A DNA stretch of 64,000 nucleotides from Desulfobacteraceae bacterium. GTDB lineage: Bacteria; Desulfobacterota; Desulfobacteria; Desulfobacterales; UBA5852. This document shows positions 35,920 to 45,169 of the stretch, piece by piece. The stretch lies in the NCBI GenBank assembly GCA_014237395.1, contig JABZFP010000030.1, positions 186,001 through 250,000 of the forward strand, given 5' to 3'. The translations under genes were made by a program, and so were the position numbers. The notes under the pieces were generated by a model. The model was given only the letters and a program-made list of their open reading frames with translations. It searched no databases and was not told the origin of the DNA. Numbering within the stretch: position 1 is the stretch's first letter; each line of letters opens with the position of its first letter.

Positions 35920-38043
35920 ATGGTTTCAGGCATCGCGCTTTTTTTAGGTCTGTTCAACAACTTGGCCATTTTTATCGTCCTTGTTGCCGTCTATAGCGTT
36001 CTGAATAAATATTTTGAAAAATCGAACGTGCATAAACGACAAGCAGCAATGGGAATCGTCTTCGGACTGTTTGCAATAGCGTGCATGTACGTTAAAATTC
36101 CGGTGGCCGAGGGCGTTATTGTAGACCAGCGAAATGCCATCGTTGTTTTAAGCGGTGTCTTCGGAGGGCCTTTATCGGCAGCGCTTTCAGCAATCATGGC
36201 GGGATTCTGTCGCTTTTATCTTGGCGGTTCCGGTGTTCTCGGGGGCGTCTTGGGGGTTGGCTTGGCCGCTGTCGCAGGCATCGGGTTGTATACCTGGCGG
36301 AAACATATGGATACCCTGCTGAAGGCCACCTTCGGCGTCGCAGCCGCAACGATAATACTCCTTCCAGGCTTTCTGCCCGTGGGTGACCTTCAAAAGGGTT
36401 GGGAGCTGATGAAAGCCATGGCGCTGCCCTATGGTTCCGCCATTTTTCTGGGCATATTCCTGGTGGGCCTTCTGCTGGATCACGAAGAAAATCGGCGAAA
36501 ATCACAGATCAAACTAAATGCTTCCGAAAAACGCTACCGTGAACTTTTTGAAAGCCTGGTCGATGTCGTTTACCGGACAGACCGCCAGGGCAATATCGAG
36601 GTTATGTCCCTTTCCGCTGAGACAGTTTTTGGATACCACCCCGAAGAAGTTGAGGGCAAACCAATGGCGGATTTTTACCGAGATCCCGCCCGGCGGCAAC
36701 AATTCGTCGAAAACCTTCGGTGCGATGGATACATCGAAAACTTCGAAGCAGAAATACGAAAGAAAAATGGGTCGTCGGTCTGGGTTTCCACAAACGCCAA
36801 AATGCTCACGGATGCCAGCGGTGCTTTTTCAGGGGTTGAAGGGGTGGCGCGCGATATTTCCAAGATTAAAAAAGCCGAAGAAGATAAATTTGTTCTGGAA
36901 AAACAATTGCGGCAAAGCCAGAAAATGGAAGCTATCGGAACACTGGCAGGCGGGGTGGCCCATGATTTCAATAATATGCTGGGCGCCATAATGGGGTATG
37001 CCGAGCTCACCCTGAGCGAAATGGACGCCACGCATCCGCTGCGCCAGAATGTCCGCCAAATCCTCGAAGCGGCCCGGCGCTCCGCCGATCTTACCCGTCA
37101 ACTGTTGGGATTCGCCCGTAAACAGACCATCGATCCGGTCGTATTCGATCTCAATGAGACAGTGGGAAGAACCCTTAACATGCTGCGTCGTCTCATTGGT
37201 GAAAACATCGATCTGGCCTGGCTGCCGGGAGCCACATCCTGCAAAGTAAAAATGGATCCCTCGCAACTTGATCAGGTTTTAACCAATCTGTGTGTCAACG
37301 CCCGTGATGCCATCCCCGGTGTCGGCAAGGTCACCATCGAAACCGGTCTGGCGTCTTTTGACGAAGCCTACTGCGTCTCCCATGCCGGGTTCATCCCCGG
37401 CGAGTTCGTGTTGCTGGCTGTCAGCGACAACGGCTGCGGTATGGACAAAGAAACCCTGGACCATATTTTTGAGCCGTTTTTCACCACAAAGGCGAAGGGC
37501 CAGGGAACCGGCCTGGGCCTTGCAATGGTGTACGGCATCGTCAAGCAGAATGAAGGTTTTATCAACACCTACAGTGAACCCGGACAGGGAACGACCTTTA
37601 AAATTTACCTTGCACGGCATGACCCCGAAGCCAGAACGGTTGACACCGCCGCGGCGAAAGATCACCAGGGCAGCCAGGGCGAAACCATCCTCATTGTGGA
37701 GGATGACCGCATCCTGCTTGAAATGGGCACGATGATGCTGCAGCGTTTGGGCTACACCGTCCTGTCAGCGGGCACCCCAAGTGATGCCCTACGGTTGGCC
37801 CGGGAAACCAGTACTGACATTCACCTGTTTCTCACCGATGTGGTCATGCCTGAAATGAATGGACGGGACCTGGCGGACAGACTCCAGAAGATCCGCCCCA
37901 CCATCAAGCACCTATTCATGTCCGGCTATACGAGCAATGTTATTGCGCATCAAAGCGTATTGGATGTCGGGGTCAATTTCATTCATAAGCCGTTTTCGCT
38001 GAAAGATCTGGCCGCCAAACTCCGCGAGGTTCTGGACGGGTAG
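35920..38043 (+). CDS. Hybrid sensor histidine kinase: 5TMR-LYT, PAS, HisKA, HATPase, receiver
   Basis: 707 residues. Six or so helices in residues 1-190 fit the LytS-type 5TM receptor module (V-L-S-G-V-F-G-G-P and G-F-C-R-F-Y-L-G-G). A PAS domain spans about 202-320. HisKA holds [10 protein letters not shown] with the phospho-accepting His348. HATPase has S-D-N-G-C-G-M and G-T-G-L-G-L-A. A receiver domain with phospho-acceptor Asp640 (L-T-D-V-V-M-P) ends the protein. No output domain follows. The partner response protein is not adjacent. Confidence 0.9.
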   Translation: MVSGIALFLGLFNNLAIFIVLVAVYSVLNKYFEKSNVHKRQAAMGIVFGLFAIACMYVKIPVAEGVIVDQRNAIVVLSGVFGGPLSAALSAIMAGFCRFYLGGSGVLGGVLGVGLAAVAGIGLYTWRKHMDTLLKATFGVAAATIILLPGFLPVGDLQKGWELMKAMALPYGSAIFLGIFLVGLLLDHEENRRKSQIKLNASEKRYRELFESLVDVVYRTDRQGNIEVMSLSAETVFGYHPEEVEGKPMADFYRDPARRQQFVENLRCDGYIENFEAEIRKKNGSSVWVSTNAKMLTDASGAFSGVEGVARDISKIKKAEEDKFVLEKQLRQSQKMEAIGTLAGGVAHDFNNMLGAIMGYAELTLSEMDATHPLRQNVRQILEAARRSADLTRQLLGFARKQTIDPVVFDLNETVGRTLNMLRRLIGENIDLAWLPGATSCKVKMDPSQLDQVLTNLCVNARDAIPGVGKVTIETGLASFDEAYCVSHAGFIPGEFVLLAVSDNGCGMDKETLDHIFEPFFTTKAKGQGTGLGLAMVYGIVKQNEGFINTYSEPGQGTTFKIYLARHDPEARTVDTAAAKDHQGSQGETILIVEDDRILLEMGTMMLQRLGYTVLSAGTPSDALRLARETSTDIHLFLTDVVMPEMNGRDLADRLQKIRPTIKHLFMSGYTSNVIAHQSVLDVGVNFIHKPFSLKDLAAKLREVLDG

Positions 38044-38385
38044 ACTTAATAGAACCCGAGAGGATCGCATGCCAGCTGTTAAACGAAACCCCTGAAGCCT
38101 AACGCATGTAAAATCCGTAACCGTATGGCGGGCCGACCCGGCAGAGCCACTCCCCCCATTATCCCACCGGCTAAAATCAAAAGATAAACGTTTTTAGGGT
38201 TTCGTCAGGAAAACCACATACGTAGGGATCCAACAAGCGCCCCGGCCGATCACCTGTTTCCATCGGAATGAACGATTTTTCGGGGCGGACTTGGTGGGTA
38301 ACTGCACCATTTTGTTGCATGTTATTGTTTTATAAGATAATTTCAGAGCAGGACTTAACCCTGACACGTCAATGGGAAAGGGATC
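38044..38385. other. Intergenic region between two kinase genes
   Basis: No gene or clear terminator seen. The right half (38310-38360) is AT-rich and contains TATAAG, a plausible -10 element for the next kinase. Confidence 0.4.
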
Positions 38386-40362
38386 ATGGCCGCCAAACCG
38401 ACCAGTAAAGCGTTGGAAAAGAGGATTAAAACATTAGAAAAACTAAATGCCGATCTTACACGTCGATTGGGAAAACCGTCGGTCGAGAATTCACGCTACC
38501 GCGCCTTTTTCGAAGCGGTTAATGATGCCATTTTCATATATGAAGATTATCGCTTGATGGAGTGCAACCAAACCGCGCTGAAGGTGTTTGGGTGTGCTCA
38601 TAAAGATGAGATCATAGGTTTCTACCCATGGGATTTTTCGCCAACATACCAACCGGATGGATGTCTTTCTAAAGATAAATCAAAAGAAATGATGGATGCC
38701 GTCGCAGGCGGCCAGCCGCAGAAGTTCTATTGGCGGCATGCCAAAAAAGACGGCACGGAATTCGATACCGAAATTTCCCTAAGCTGTTTGGAAACGGCAG
38801 GCGTTAAATCCTTCCATGCCATTGTCAGGGAAATCACGGAGCTCAACCGTGCCAAGGAAGCGTTGCGAAAGCGGGATGAGGCGTATCGATCCCTGTTTGA
38901 CATGGTGTCGGATGCACTGGCCTTGATTGAAATTGAAACCGGGCAGATGCTGGATGTCAACAAGGCCTTTATCGATCTTTATGGATACAGTAAAAAAGAA
39001 GTCCTCGGGATGAAAAATACGGATTTTTCGGCAGAGCCTGAAAAAACCGAACAGGCCACACGGTTGCGAGGCTTATATATCCCTGTCAGATGGCATAAGA
39101 AGAAAGACGGGACTGTTTTTCCCACCGAAATTTCGGCCCGTGTTTTTCAGTATCACGATAGAGATGTCCATATGGCGGCTATAAGGGATATAACCGAGCG
39201 GCATCGCTTTGAAGCCCAGCGGCAGCGATCTCAGAAAATGGAATCGCTTGGTCTATTGGCAGGTGGCGTCGCTCATGACCTCAACAATGTCCTTTCAGGG
39301 ATTGTAAGCTACCCGGAATTACTTTTACTGGATCTGCCCGAGGACAGCCCACTCAGAAAGCCAATCGGGACGATACAGGAATCGGGCCTCAGAGCGACAG
39401 CGATAGTGGAGGATCTGTTAACCATTGCAAGAGGTGTGGCCACCGCCAAAGATCCCCTGAATCTAAATAACCTGATAAATGATTACCTGATTTCTCCCGA
39501 GTTTCATAAGCTCCACGAGTTTCATCCGACCGTTGCAATCAAAACGAACCTGGATTCCAACGTGCTGAACATAATGGCCTCCCATGCTCATATCAGAAAA
39601 GTGATTATGAATCTGATATCAAATGCCTCGGAAGCCATCGAGGGCAAAGGCGAGATTACGATAGCGACTGCAAATCGCTATATGGATAAACCGCTGAAGG
39701 GGTATGAAGACATAAAATCGGATGAATACGTCGTCCTATCCGTTTCGGATGATGGTTCGGGAATTTCATCCGATAGCCTTGAGCGGATATTCGAACCCTT
39801 CTATACCAAAAAAGTGATGGGCCGAAGCGGAACCGGCTTGGGGCTGGCCGTGGTGTGGAATGTCGTACAGGACCATCAGGGTTATATCGATGTGAAGTCG
39901 AGCCCTAATGGTACAACATTTGAACTCTATTTCCCGATCACAAGAGATGAAATAGCGGGCCATTCATTGTCCATACCCTTCGACGATTTCAAAGGACATG
40001 GAGAAACGATTCTAGTGGTCGATGATGTGGCCAACCAAAGAGAAGTGGCCTGTAAAGTTTTGAACAAATTGGGTTACAGACCCATCGCCGTTGCCAGTGG
40101 CGAGGAAGCCATCGAATTTATGACCCACCATTCTGTGGATCTTCTATTGCTTGATATGATAATGGACCCTGGCATAAACGGCCGTGTAACCTATGAGCGA
40201 ATACTCGGTATTCACCCCCGGCAGAAGGCCATCCTGGTGAGCGGGTTTGTCGAAACGGATGAAGTGAAAAATGCACAGAAATTGGGCGCCGGCCGATATG
40301 TAAAAAAACCCTATTCATTGGAGAAGATTGGAATGGCGATTCGAGATGAGTTGGAAAAATAG
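38386..40362 (+). CDS. Soluble hybrid histidine kinase: coiled coil, PAS, PAS, HisKA, HATPase, receiver
   Basis: 658 residues with no membrane segment. Residues 8-30 are a short coiled coil, followed by PAS domains at about 36-150 and 162-275. HisKA has A-G-G-V-A-H-D-L-N-N with His297. The ATPase has D-D-G-S-G-I and G-T-G-L-G-L-A-V. A receiver with phospho-acceptor Asp590 (L-L-L-L-D-M-I-M-D-P) lies at the C-terminus. GC content is lower than in the flanking genes. The signal sensed is unknown; two PAS domains with no extracellular part suggest an internal redox or ligand cue. Confidence 0.9.
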   Translation: MAAKPTSKALEKRIKTLEKLNADLTRRLGKPSVENSRYRAFFEAVNDAIFIYEDYRLMECNQTALKVFGCAHKDEIIGFYPWDFSPTYQPDGCLSKDKSKEMMDAVAGGQPQKFYWRHAKKDGTEFDTEISLSCLETAGVKSFHAIVREITELNRAKEALRKRDEAYRSLFDMVSDALALIEIETGQMLDVNKAFIDLYGYSKKEVLGMKNTDFSAEPEKTEQATRLRGLYIPVRWHKKKDGTVFPTEISARVFQYHDRDVHMAAIRDITERHRFEAQRQRSQKMESLGLLAGGVAHDLNNVLSGIVSYPELLLLDLPEDSPLRKPIGTIQESGLRATAIVEDLLTIARGVATAKDPLNLNNLINDYLISPEFHKLHEFHPTVAIKTNLDSNVLNIMASHAHIRKVIMNLISNASEAIEGKGEITIATANRYMDKPLKGYEDIKSDEYVVLSVSDDGSGISSDSLERIFEPFYTKKVMGRSGTGLGLAVVWNVVQDHQGYIDVKSSPNGTTFELYFPITRDEIAGHSLSIPFDDFKGHGETILVVDDVANQREVACKVLNKLGYRPIAVASGEEAIEFMTHHSVDLLLLDMIMDPGINGRVTYERILGIHPRQKAILVSGFVETDEVKNAQKLGAGRYVKKPYSLEKIGMAIRDELEK

Positions 40363-40469
40363 CGAATTCGCGCCAATTTGAATCCATCACAAAAAACGAT
40401 GCCATCAGGACCTGATTTTTGCAATTACAGGCAACTGATTTTGTCATCCCGGTCAATTCAATTTTGGGC

Positions 40470-40519
40470 TTGACAGGTGGAAAACAACTCAGTAGTGTTA
40501 TTGAGAATAATTCCCAATA
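40470..40519 (+). promoter_or_regulatory. Promoter with a Fur-like operator
   Basis: TTGACA (40470-40475) is 17 bases from TAGTGT (40493-40498), a reasonable sigma70 pair. The palindrome at 40499-40519 starts TATTGAGAAT and ends ATTCCCAATA. Its 15-base core agrees with the 7-1-7 Fur consensus TGATAATNATTATCA at about 12 positions. Lying over the transcription start, it would block transcription when bound with iron. Confidence 0.68.
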
Positions 40520-40535
40520 GGAGCTCCATGCAACG

Positions 40536-40949
40536 GTGACGATCCGCAAACACATATCAATGCTGCTGGCCATTCTGCTGGTTGCAACCGTGACCGGTCA
40601 AGCTGCCGCCGCTTATGTCATGTCATGCCAGGGTATGGCATCCTGCTGCTGCATCGTCCCGCAAGCGGACATGGATATGAACGACGCCATGCCCGGCGGG
40701 ATGGATCAGAACTGCTGCACCACCGGCCCCTCCGACCCCTGTGATTTCGAGACCGCTTCCCATGCTGCTGCGGAACCGTTTCTTTCCGGCTTCGTTAACG
40801 GCAGTGTGGATCGCCATATGGCCGTGGGTTTGACGGCCCGTGTCGTCGACCCGGAGGGTGTTGCTCTCAATTTGGCCCGTCATTCCGATACTTTTACGGA
40901 TCGGGATGGTCCGCCGATCTATCTTCAGACCCAGCATTTCCTCTGTTGA
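40536..40949 (+). CDS. Small exported cysteine/methionine-rich protein
   Basis: 137 residues. A signal peptide (about 1-26, ending G-Q-A-A-A-A) precedes a metal-ligand-rich segment: C-Q-G-M-A-S-C-C-C-I near 31-40, M-D-M-N-D-A-M-P-G-G-M-D-Q-N-C-C and D-P-C-D-F. The protein ends with cysteine. I do not know the family. The position directly after a Fur-like operator and before DUF2318/ABC genes suggests a metal-binding periplasmic protein. The start is GTG; GGAG is 12 bases away. A three-codon mini-frame ATG-CAA-CGG-TGA begins at 40528 and overlaps it. Confidence 0.6.
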   Translation: MTIRKHISMLLAILLVATVTGQAAAAYVMSCQGMASCCCIVPQADMDMNDAMPGGMDQNCCTTGPSDPCDFETASHAAAEPFLSGFVNGSVDRHMAVGLTARVVDPEGVALNLARHSDTFTDRDGPPIYLQTQHFLC

Positions 40950-41230
40950 AGCCCTTCCCACGAACCTGATCGATATGCGGCCGGCAATGTTCATTTTTTA
41001 AATGCCGTTTGCGGCCGGCCTTCTGCGTATCCTCAGATTCCCATTCACCAACAAATTCGAAATCAATCATCATGTTGCGCACTTCCTGTGGAAGCTGCTC
41101 ATCGGCTGTCATTGTGTAAGACGCCATTTGAAATGGCGTTCAGCCCGGTGCCGCAGTTCTCCGTTAGGGATCGCAGTTCAAGAAACAGATATCTGAAACC
41201 AACAATACGATATGTCGGGAGATTTTACCC

Positions 41231-41836
41231 ATGGCTAAAAATAAAAAAAGCAAGAAAAACCAGCAGACTTCCACCAGCCAGAGCGATCTACGAAGCCGAA
41301 AAAAAGAGGCTGTTTTGGGCGCAGAAAAGAAAAAAGGGGGACTGATGCCGATCGTCATGGCGGTGGTTCTCGTCGCCGGTATTGCCGGCGGCTATATGGT
41401 TTACACCCAGCAACCGATCGCCACGACGACCGCATCCAGCGCCGCCGTCCCGGCGGACGGCCATGCCGTTGCCGCAACAGGGTTGGTATCCTACCCGGTC
41501 AGCCTTTTTGACGACGGCCAGGCCAGGCATTTCGATTTCAAGGATGGCGATACCACCATTCGCTATTTCGTGATCAAGAGTACCGATGGTGTGGTTCGGG
41601 CGGCATTTGATGCCTGCGACGTGTGCTGGCCGGCCGGTAAAGGGTACTATCAGGAGGGGGATGTCATGGTCTGCCGCAATTGCGGCCGCAAGTTCGCTTC
41701 CAACCTGGTCAACGAAGTCCAGGGGGGCTGCAACCCGGCGCCGCTGAAACGGGCGGTGGAAGACGGCATGCTGGTGATCCGTCCGGATGATATCCGCAGC
41801 GGGGCCGGCTACTTCAACTTCAAGGGGAAGGTCTGA
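41231..41836 (+). CDS. DUF2318 family membrane-anchored Cys-rich protein
   Basis: 201 residues. A very basic N-terminus is followed by one helix (about 38-58). The C-terminal DUF2318 core has F-D-A-C-D-V-C-W-P-A-G-K-G-Y, V-C-R-N-C-G-R-K-F and G-G-C-N-P-A-P-L. The cysteines probably bind iron or another metal. In many bacteria DUF2318 genes accompany FTR1/P19 iron-uptake systems with FtsX-like ABC genes, which is the arrangement downstream here, though FTR1 and P19 are not present. Two bases separate it from the permease. Confidence 0.88.
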   Translation: MAKNKKSKKNQQTSTSQSDLRSRKKEAVLGAEKKKGGLMPIVMAVVLVAGIAGGYMVYTQQPIATTTASSAAVPADGHAVAATGLVSYPVSLFDDGQARHFDFKDGDTTIRYFVIKSTDGVVRAAFDACDVCWPAGKGYYQEGDVMVCRNCGRKFASNLVNEVQGGCNPAPLKRAVEDGMLVIRPDDIRSGAGYFNFKGKV

Positions 41837-41838
41837 TC

Positions 41839-42996
41839 ATGACATTGAATACGATTGCCATCCAGAATCTCCTGCGGCGCAAAGGCAAGGCCATGCTGAT
41901 CCTGGTGGGCTTGGTGCTGGGCATCGGCACGGTGATCACGGTGATCAGTTTTTCCGATGCCGTCACGGGCGATATCAATCATAAACTCGAGAAATACGGG
42001 GCCAATATTCTGATCGTGCCCCGCACCGAGAATCTGTCGCTAAGCTACGGCGGTATCCAGATGGGCGGCATTTCCTTTGACATGCAGGAACTGCGCGAGA
42101 CCGATCTGGAAGCGGTGAAGCACATCAAGAATTACCGCAACATCGCCGCCATGGGGCCTATGGCCCTGGGGGCTGTGCGAGTGAATGACCGACCCGTCAT
42201 GCTGGCGGGGGTGGACTTCGAAGAGGCCCGCATCCTCAAACCCTGGTGGAAGATGGAAGGCCGGCAGCCGGAGGCCAATGCCATCCTGGCGGGGGCCGAA
42301 GCCGCGCGCGTCCTGAACATTGCCGTCGGAGACACCCTGGAGATCGCGGGAAATGCCGTGCCCGTGAGCGGCCTTCTTAAACCGACCGGCTCCCAGGACG
42401 ACCAGTTGCTGTTCGTCACCCTTCCCACGGCCCAGGCCTTACTCGGCATGCCGGGGCAGGTGTCCATGGTGGAAGTGGCCGCCCTTTGCACGGCCTGCCC
42501 CATCGAAGAGATGGTCCAACAGATCAGTGATGCGCTGCCCGGGGCCAAGGTCATGGCGATCCAGCAGGTGGTCAAAGGGCGCATGGAAACCCTGGCGCAA
42601 TTCAAGAAATTATCCTTCGGGGTGTCGGTTATCATCATTCTCATCGGCAGCCTGGTGGTGCTGGTGACCATGACCGGCAGCGTCCGTGAGCGCAAGGCGG
42701 AAATCGGTGTTTTTCGCGCCATTGGATTTCGCCAGAGGCACGTCATGCGCATCATCCTGATGGAGGCGACCCTGATTTCCATCGGTGCCGGTGTCGTGGG
42801 GTACCTGGCCTCCATGGGGGCCACCCGGCTGGCCTTGATGCTGTTTGCCGACAATCCCCACGTGGTCGTGCCCTGGAATATGGCACTGGCGGCCGGCGCC
42901 CTGGGCATGTCCCTGGTGGTGGGCGTCACGGCTTCCATCTATCCGGCCCTGACGGCCGCCCGCATGGACCCCAACGATGCGCTGCGTGCGCTATGA
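41839..42996 (+). CDS. MacB/FtsX-like ABC permease
   Basis: 385 residues: an N-terminal helix (I-L-V-G-L-V-L-G-I-G-T-V-I-T-V-I-S-F-S-D-A), a periplasmic MacB-PCD domain (about 45-235), then three helices with the FtsX domain (about 260-380) ending Y-P-A-L-T-A-A-R-M-D-P-N-D-A-L-R-A-L. The periplasmic domain contains C-T-A-C-P, an unusual dithiol for this class that may bind metal. It pairs with the ATPase ten bases downstream. Likely role: metal-related or envelope transport together with the DUF2318 protein. Confidence 0.9.
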   Translation: MTLNTIAIQNLLRRKGKAMLILVGLVLGIGTVITVISFSDAVTGDINHKLEKYGANILIVPRTENLSLSYGGIQMGGISFDMQELRETDLEAVKHIKNYRNIAAMGPMALGAVRVNDRPVMLAGVDFEEARILKPWWKMEGRQPEANAILAGAEAARVLNIAVGDTLEIAGNAVPVSGLLKPTGSQDDQLLFVTLPTAQALLGMPGQVSMVEVAALCTACPIEEMVQQISDALPGAKVMAIQQVVKGRMETLAQFKKLSFGVSVIIILIGSLVVLVTMTGSVRERKAEIGVFRAIGFRQRHVMRIILMEATLISIGAGVVGYLASMGATRLALMLFADNPHVVVPWNMALAAGALGMSLVVGVTASIYPALTAARMDPNDALRAL

Positions 42997-43006
42997 GAGG
43001 TGAAAC

Positions 43007-43711
43007 GTGAGTACGATGATTGGTGAACATCTGACGAAACACTACGGGCGCGGCGAGGCCGTCGTGTCCGCGATCGAAGATATGAATTTTGTCATTGAAT
43101 CGGGTGAGTTTGTTGCGGTCATGGGTGAGTCCGGGGCCGGAAAGTCCACCCTGCTGTCCATCATGGGCGCCATGAACGCCCCAAGCGCGGGAACCCTGAC
43201 GGTGGAAGGCATCGATGTCTACAGCCTCGGACAGGAGCAGCGGGCCGACTTCCGGCGGGAATTTCTGGGGTTCGTCTTCCAGAGCTTCCACCTGATTGCC
43301 TACCTCACCCTGGAAGAGAACGTGATGCTGCCCCTGGCCACCATCCGGATGCCGCGCCGCCGCAAGCTCGCCATGGCCCGGGAGGCCCTTGCGTCGGTAG
43401 GGCTGGACGGGAAAGGCAAGCGCCTGCCCCACCAGATATCCGGGGGGGAAAGTGAACGCACGGCCATTGCCCGGGCCATTGTCAATCAGCCGCCGATCAT
43501 CCTGGCGGACGAACCAACGGGAAACCTGGATTCACGCACTTCCCGGGAGGTTATGCTCCTGCTCCAGCGGCTCAAAAACGACGGCACGACCGTGGTGATG
43601 GTGACCCACAGCCTGGCGTGTGCCGGGTATGCCGATCGGGTGATGCAGATGGCGGATGGCCGGCTGGCGGCGCCGCCGAAAGCGGCCACTGTGCCGGCCC
43701 AAGCCGCCTGA
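43007..43711 (+). CDS. ABC transporter ATPase (MacB/LolD type)
   Basis: 234 residues starting at GTG behind AGAGG. Walker A is G-E-S-G-A-G-K-S-T, the signature reads I-S-G-G-E-S-E-R-T (glutamine of the common Q-R replaced by glutamate) and Walker B is [12 protein letters not shown]. It drives the preceding permease. The C-terminal tail is Ala/Pro-rich and probably unstructured. Confidence 0.9.
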   Translation: MSTMIGEHLTKHYGRGEAVVSAIEDMNFVIESGEFVAVMGESGAGKSTLLSIMGAMNAPSAGTLTVEGIDVYSLGQEQRADFRREFLGFVFQSFHLIAYLTLEENVMLPLATIRMPRRRKLAMAREALASVGLDGKGKRLPHQISGGESERTAIARAIVNQPPIILADEPTGNLDSRTSREVMLLLQRLKNDGTTVVMVTHSLACAGYADRVMQMADGRLAAPPKAATVPAQAA

Positions 43712-43920
43712 TCGGGCAGCCGGGATGACAGACGGCCCTTCTGTCCGCCATTCCGGCAGCGGCCCCGGATGCTCGTGAGACCTGTTGCAGTGGGGCTTGA
43801 TGGGGCTTGATGGGGGTGATACGTTCCCTGCGCGTGGGGCGGATTTTACGAAACGGGTGGCCGAACGCTGCCCGTCCGCCTCGCCGCGTGGGGTTGATAG
43901 CCAATCAGGGCCGGTTTGCC

Positions 43921-44457
43921 ATGACGCCGATCGACGCGTTTCTGCCGCATTACGACGTTCACGAAGTCCATGCCATCACCATTGCCGGGTCCCCGGATGC
44001 GGTCTACCGGGCGATCCGTTCCCTTGATTTTTCGCGTTCCCCTGTTATCCGCTGCCTTTTTCGTATGCGGGGGATGCCGTCCGCCGCCATCCATCTGGAG
44101 CGTCTGCTGCAAAACGGCTTCATCCTCTTGACCGACCATCCCGACCAATTCCTTGTCCTGGGCCTCGTGGGCCGCTTCTGGTTGCCTACCGGCAAGCTTA
44201 TCCCTGTCGCCCCGGAAGACTTTCATGCGGCGGAACCGGCCGGCTGCGCCAAGGCGGCCTGGGACTTTTTTATCGAGGAAATGCGGCCGGGGCGCGTTCG
44301 CCTGTCCACCGAGACACGCATACGGTGCATGGATACGCGCAGCCGCAAGCGGTTTATGCTTTACTGGCGGGTGATCGGCCCCTTCAGTGCCTGGATTCGG
44401 AGGGAAATGCTGCGGGGCATCAAAGCCCGCGTGGAAGCGGAGGTTTCGGGGAGATAA
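43921..44457 (+). CDS. SRPBCC-like hypothetical protein
   Basis: 178 residues from ATG 43921. The pattern Y-D-V-H-E-V-H-A-I-T-I-A-G-S-P-D-A-V-Y-R-A-I-R-S-L-D looks like the first strand and helix of a START/SRPBCC fold, and a final amphipathic helix (W-I-R-R-E-M-L-R-G-I-K) fits too. An upstream extension to 43807 is open but not protein-like. It follows the ABC operon by 209 bp and may or may not be part of it. Ligand unknown. Confidence 0.7.
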   Translation: MTPIDAFLPHYDVHEVHAITIAGSPDAVYRAIRSLDFSRSPVIRCLFRMRGMPSAAIHLERLLQNGFILLTDHPDQFLVLGLVGRFWLPTGKLIPVAPEDFHAAEPAGCAKAAWDFFIEEMRPGRVRLSTETRIRCMDTRSRKRFMLYWRVIGPFSAWIRREMLRGIKARVEAEVSGR

Positions 44458-44522
44458 GAAATGGATGGGAAAATCTCATATCGACGCCCTAAAGTTTAAT
44501 TTTTTGTCTTACATATACATGT

Positions 44523-44706
44523 TTGTTCATTTTCTTTCACGTGAAAGAAAACCGAACCAAAAGAAAACGCCCGTGTCCTGCTTAACCCTGCGCTTCGTCG
44601 AGGCGGCCGGAGCGCGCGGAAACTCGTCCGCCTTTTGGCGGACTCAGACACTCCGCGCACTTTTTCCCGTCCGCCCCGTCGATGCTCGGCGCGGGACAAA
44701 GGGGAT
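44523..44706 (+). repeat. 184-bp structured 3' repeat, copy B
   Basis: Starts TTGTTCATTTTCTTTCACGT with the inverted repeat TTTCTTTCACGTGAAAGAAA, then ACCAAAAGAAAA, CGCCCGTGTC, GGAAACTCG, GACTCAGACA, GATGCTCG and GGGACAAAGGGGAT, in the same order as copy A at 26429. It begins 66 bp after the SRPBCC-like gene. The surrounding 44458-44827 holds no gene. Confidence 0.8.
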
Positions 44707-44827
44707 AAAACCTAAGATCGAATGCATTTCTAAGCCTCTCTGTGAGGTGATATTAAGAAATTTCAATTTGAATAGAGAAGGCTATCAGCCCTTGTTTCCA
44801 GGGGCGCATTAGGGCATAACCCGGCGC

Positions 44828-45169
44828 ATGACCACGGATAAGCCCATATGGTCGGTTTACATGATTCGAACCGTAGATGGCTGCCTGTATTCCGGCGTGT
44901 CCACCGATGTGGCGCGCCGCTATGGTGAGCACCTGGCCGGAGGTCCTCGGGCGGCCAAATACCTGAAAGCACACAAACCGCATTCGCTCGTCTTTTGTAT
45001 GCCGATCGGATCCCGCTCGCTGTCGCAGAGGGTGGAATACCACCTGAAACGACTGTCGCGGGACCAGAAGGAAACCGTAATCAAGAAACAGATGCTGGCA
45101 TTCGATGCGGAAACCGGTAAAATTACGGTCTCACCCATCTGCGATGGTGTCGATCGCGACGCGATTTAG
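44828..45169 (+). CDS. GIY-YIG nuclease-domain protein (YhbQ-like)
   Basis: 113 residues. The GIY-YIG core reads W-S-V-Y-M-I-R-T-V-D-G-C-L-Y-S-G-V-S-T-D-V-A-R-R, then H-L-A-G-G-P-R-A-A-K-Y, typical of the small UPF0213/YhbQ group. The catalytic Arg (D-V-A-R-R) and Tyr are present; E-Y-H-L-K-R supplies the glutamate region. Involvement in DNA repair or recombination is assumed from the fold. Its last four bases overlap the convergent MerB-like gene. Confidence 0.86.
   Translation: MTTDKPIWSVYMIRTVDGCLYSGVSTDVARRYGEHLAGGPRAAKYLKAHKPHSLVFCMPIGSRSLSQRVEYHLKRLSRDQKETVIKKQMLAFDAETGKITVSPICDGVDRDAI

Noticed and set aside
40947..40949. Possible selenocysteine at the TGA ending the Cys-rich protein
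   Set aside because: The 17 codons after it are not protein-like, and no fitting hairpin was seen.
41119..41137. ACGCCATTT/AAATGGCGT palindrome as a terminator
   Set aside because: There is no T tract after it and the centre leaves almost no loop; it may be an operator, but nothing supports that.
44387..44812. Open frame spanning the repeat at 44523
   Set aside because: It covers the repeat that recurs in another sequence context at 26429; the peptide parts F-L-S-R-E-R-K are a by-product of the inverted repeat.
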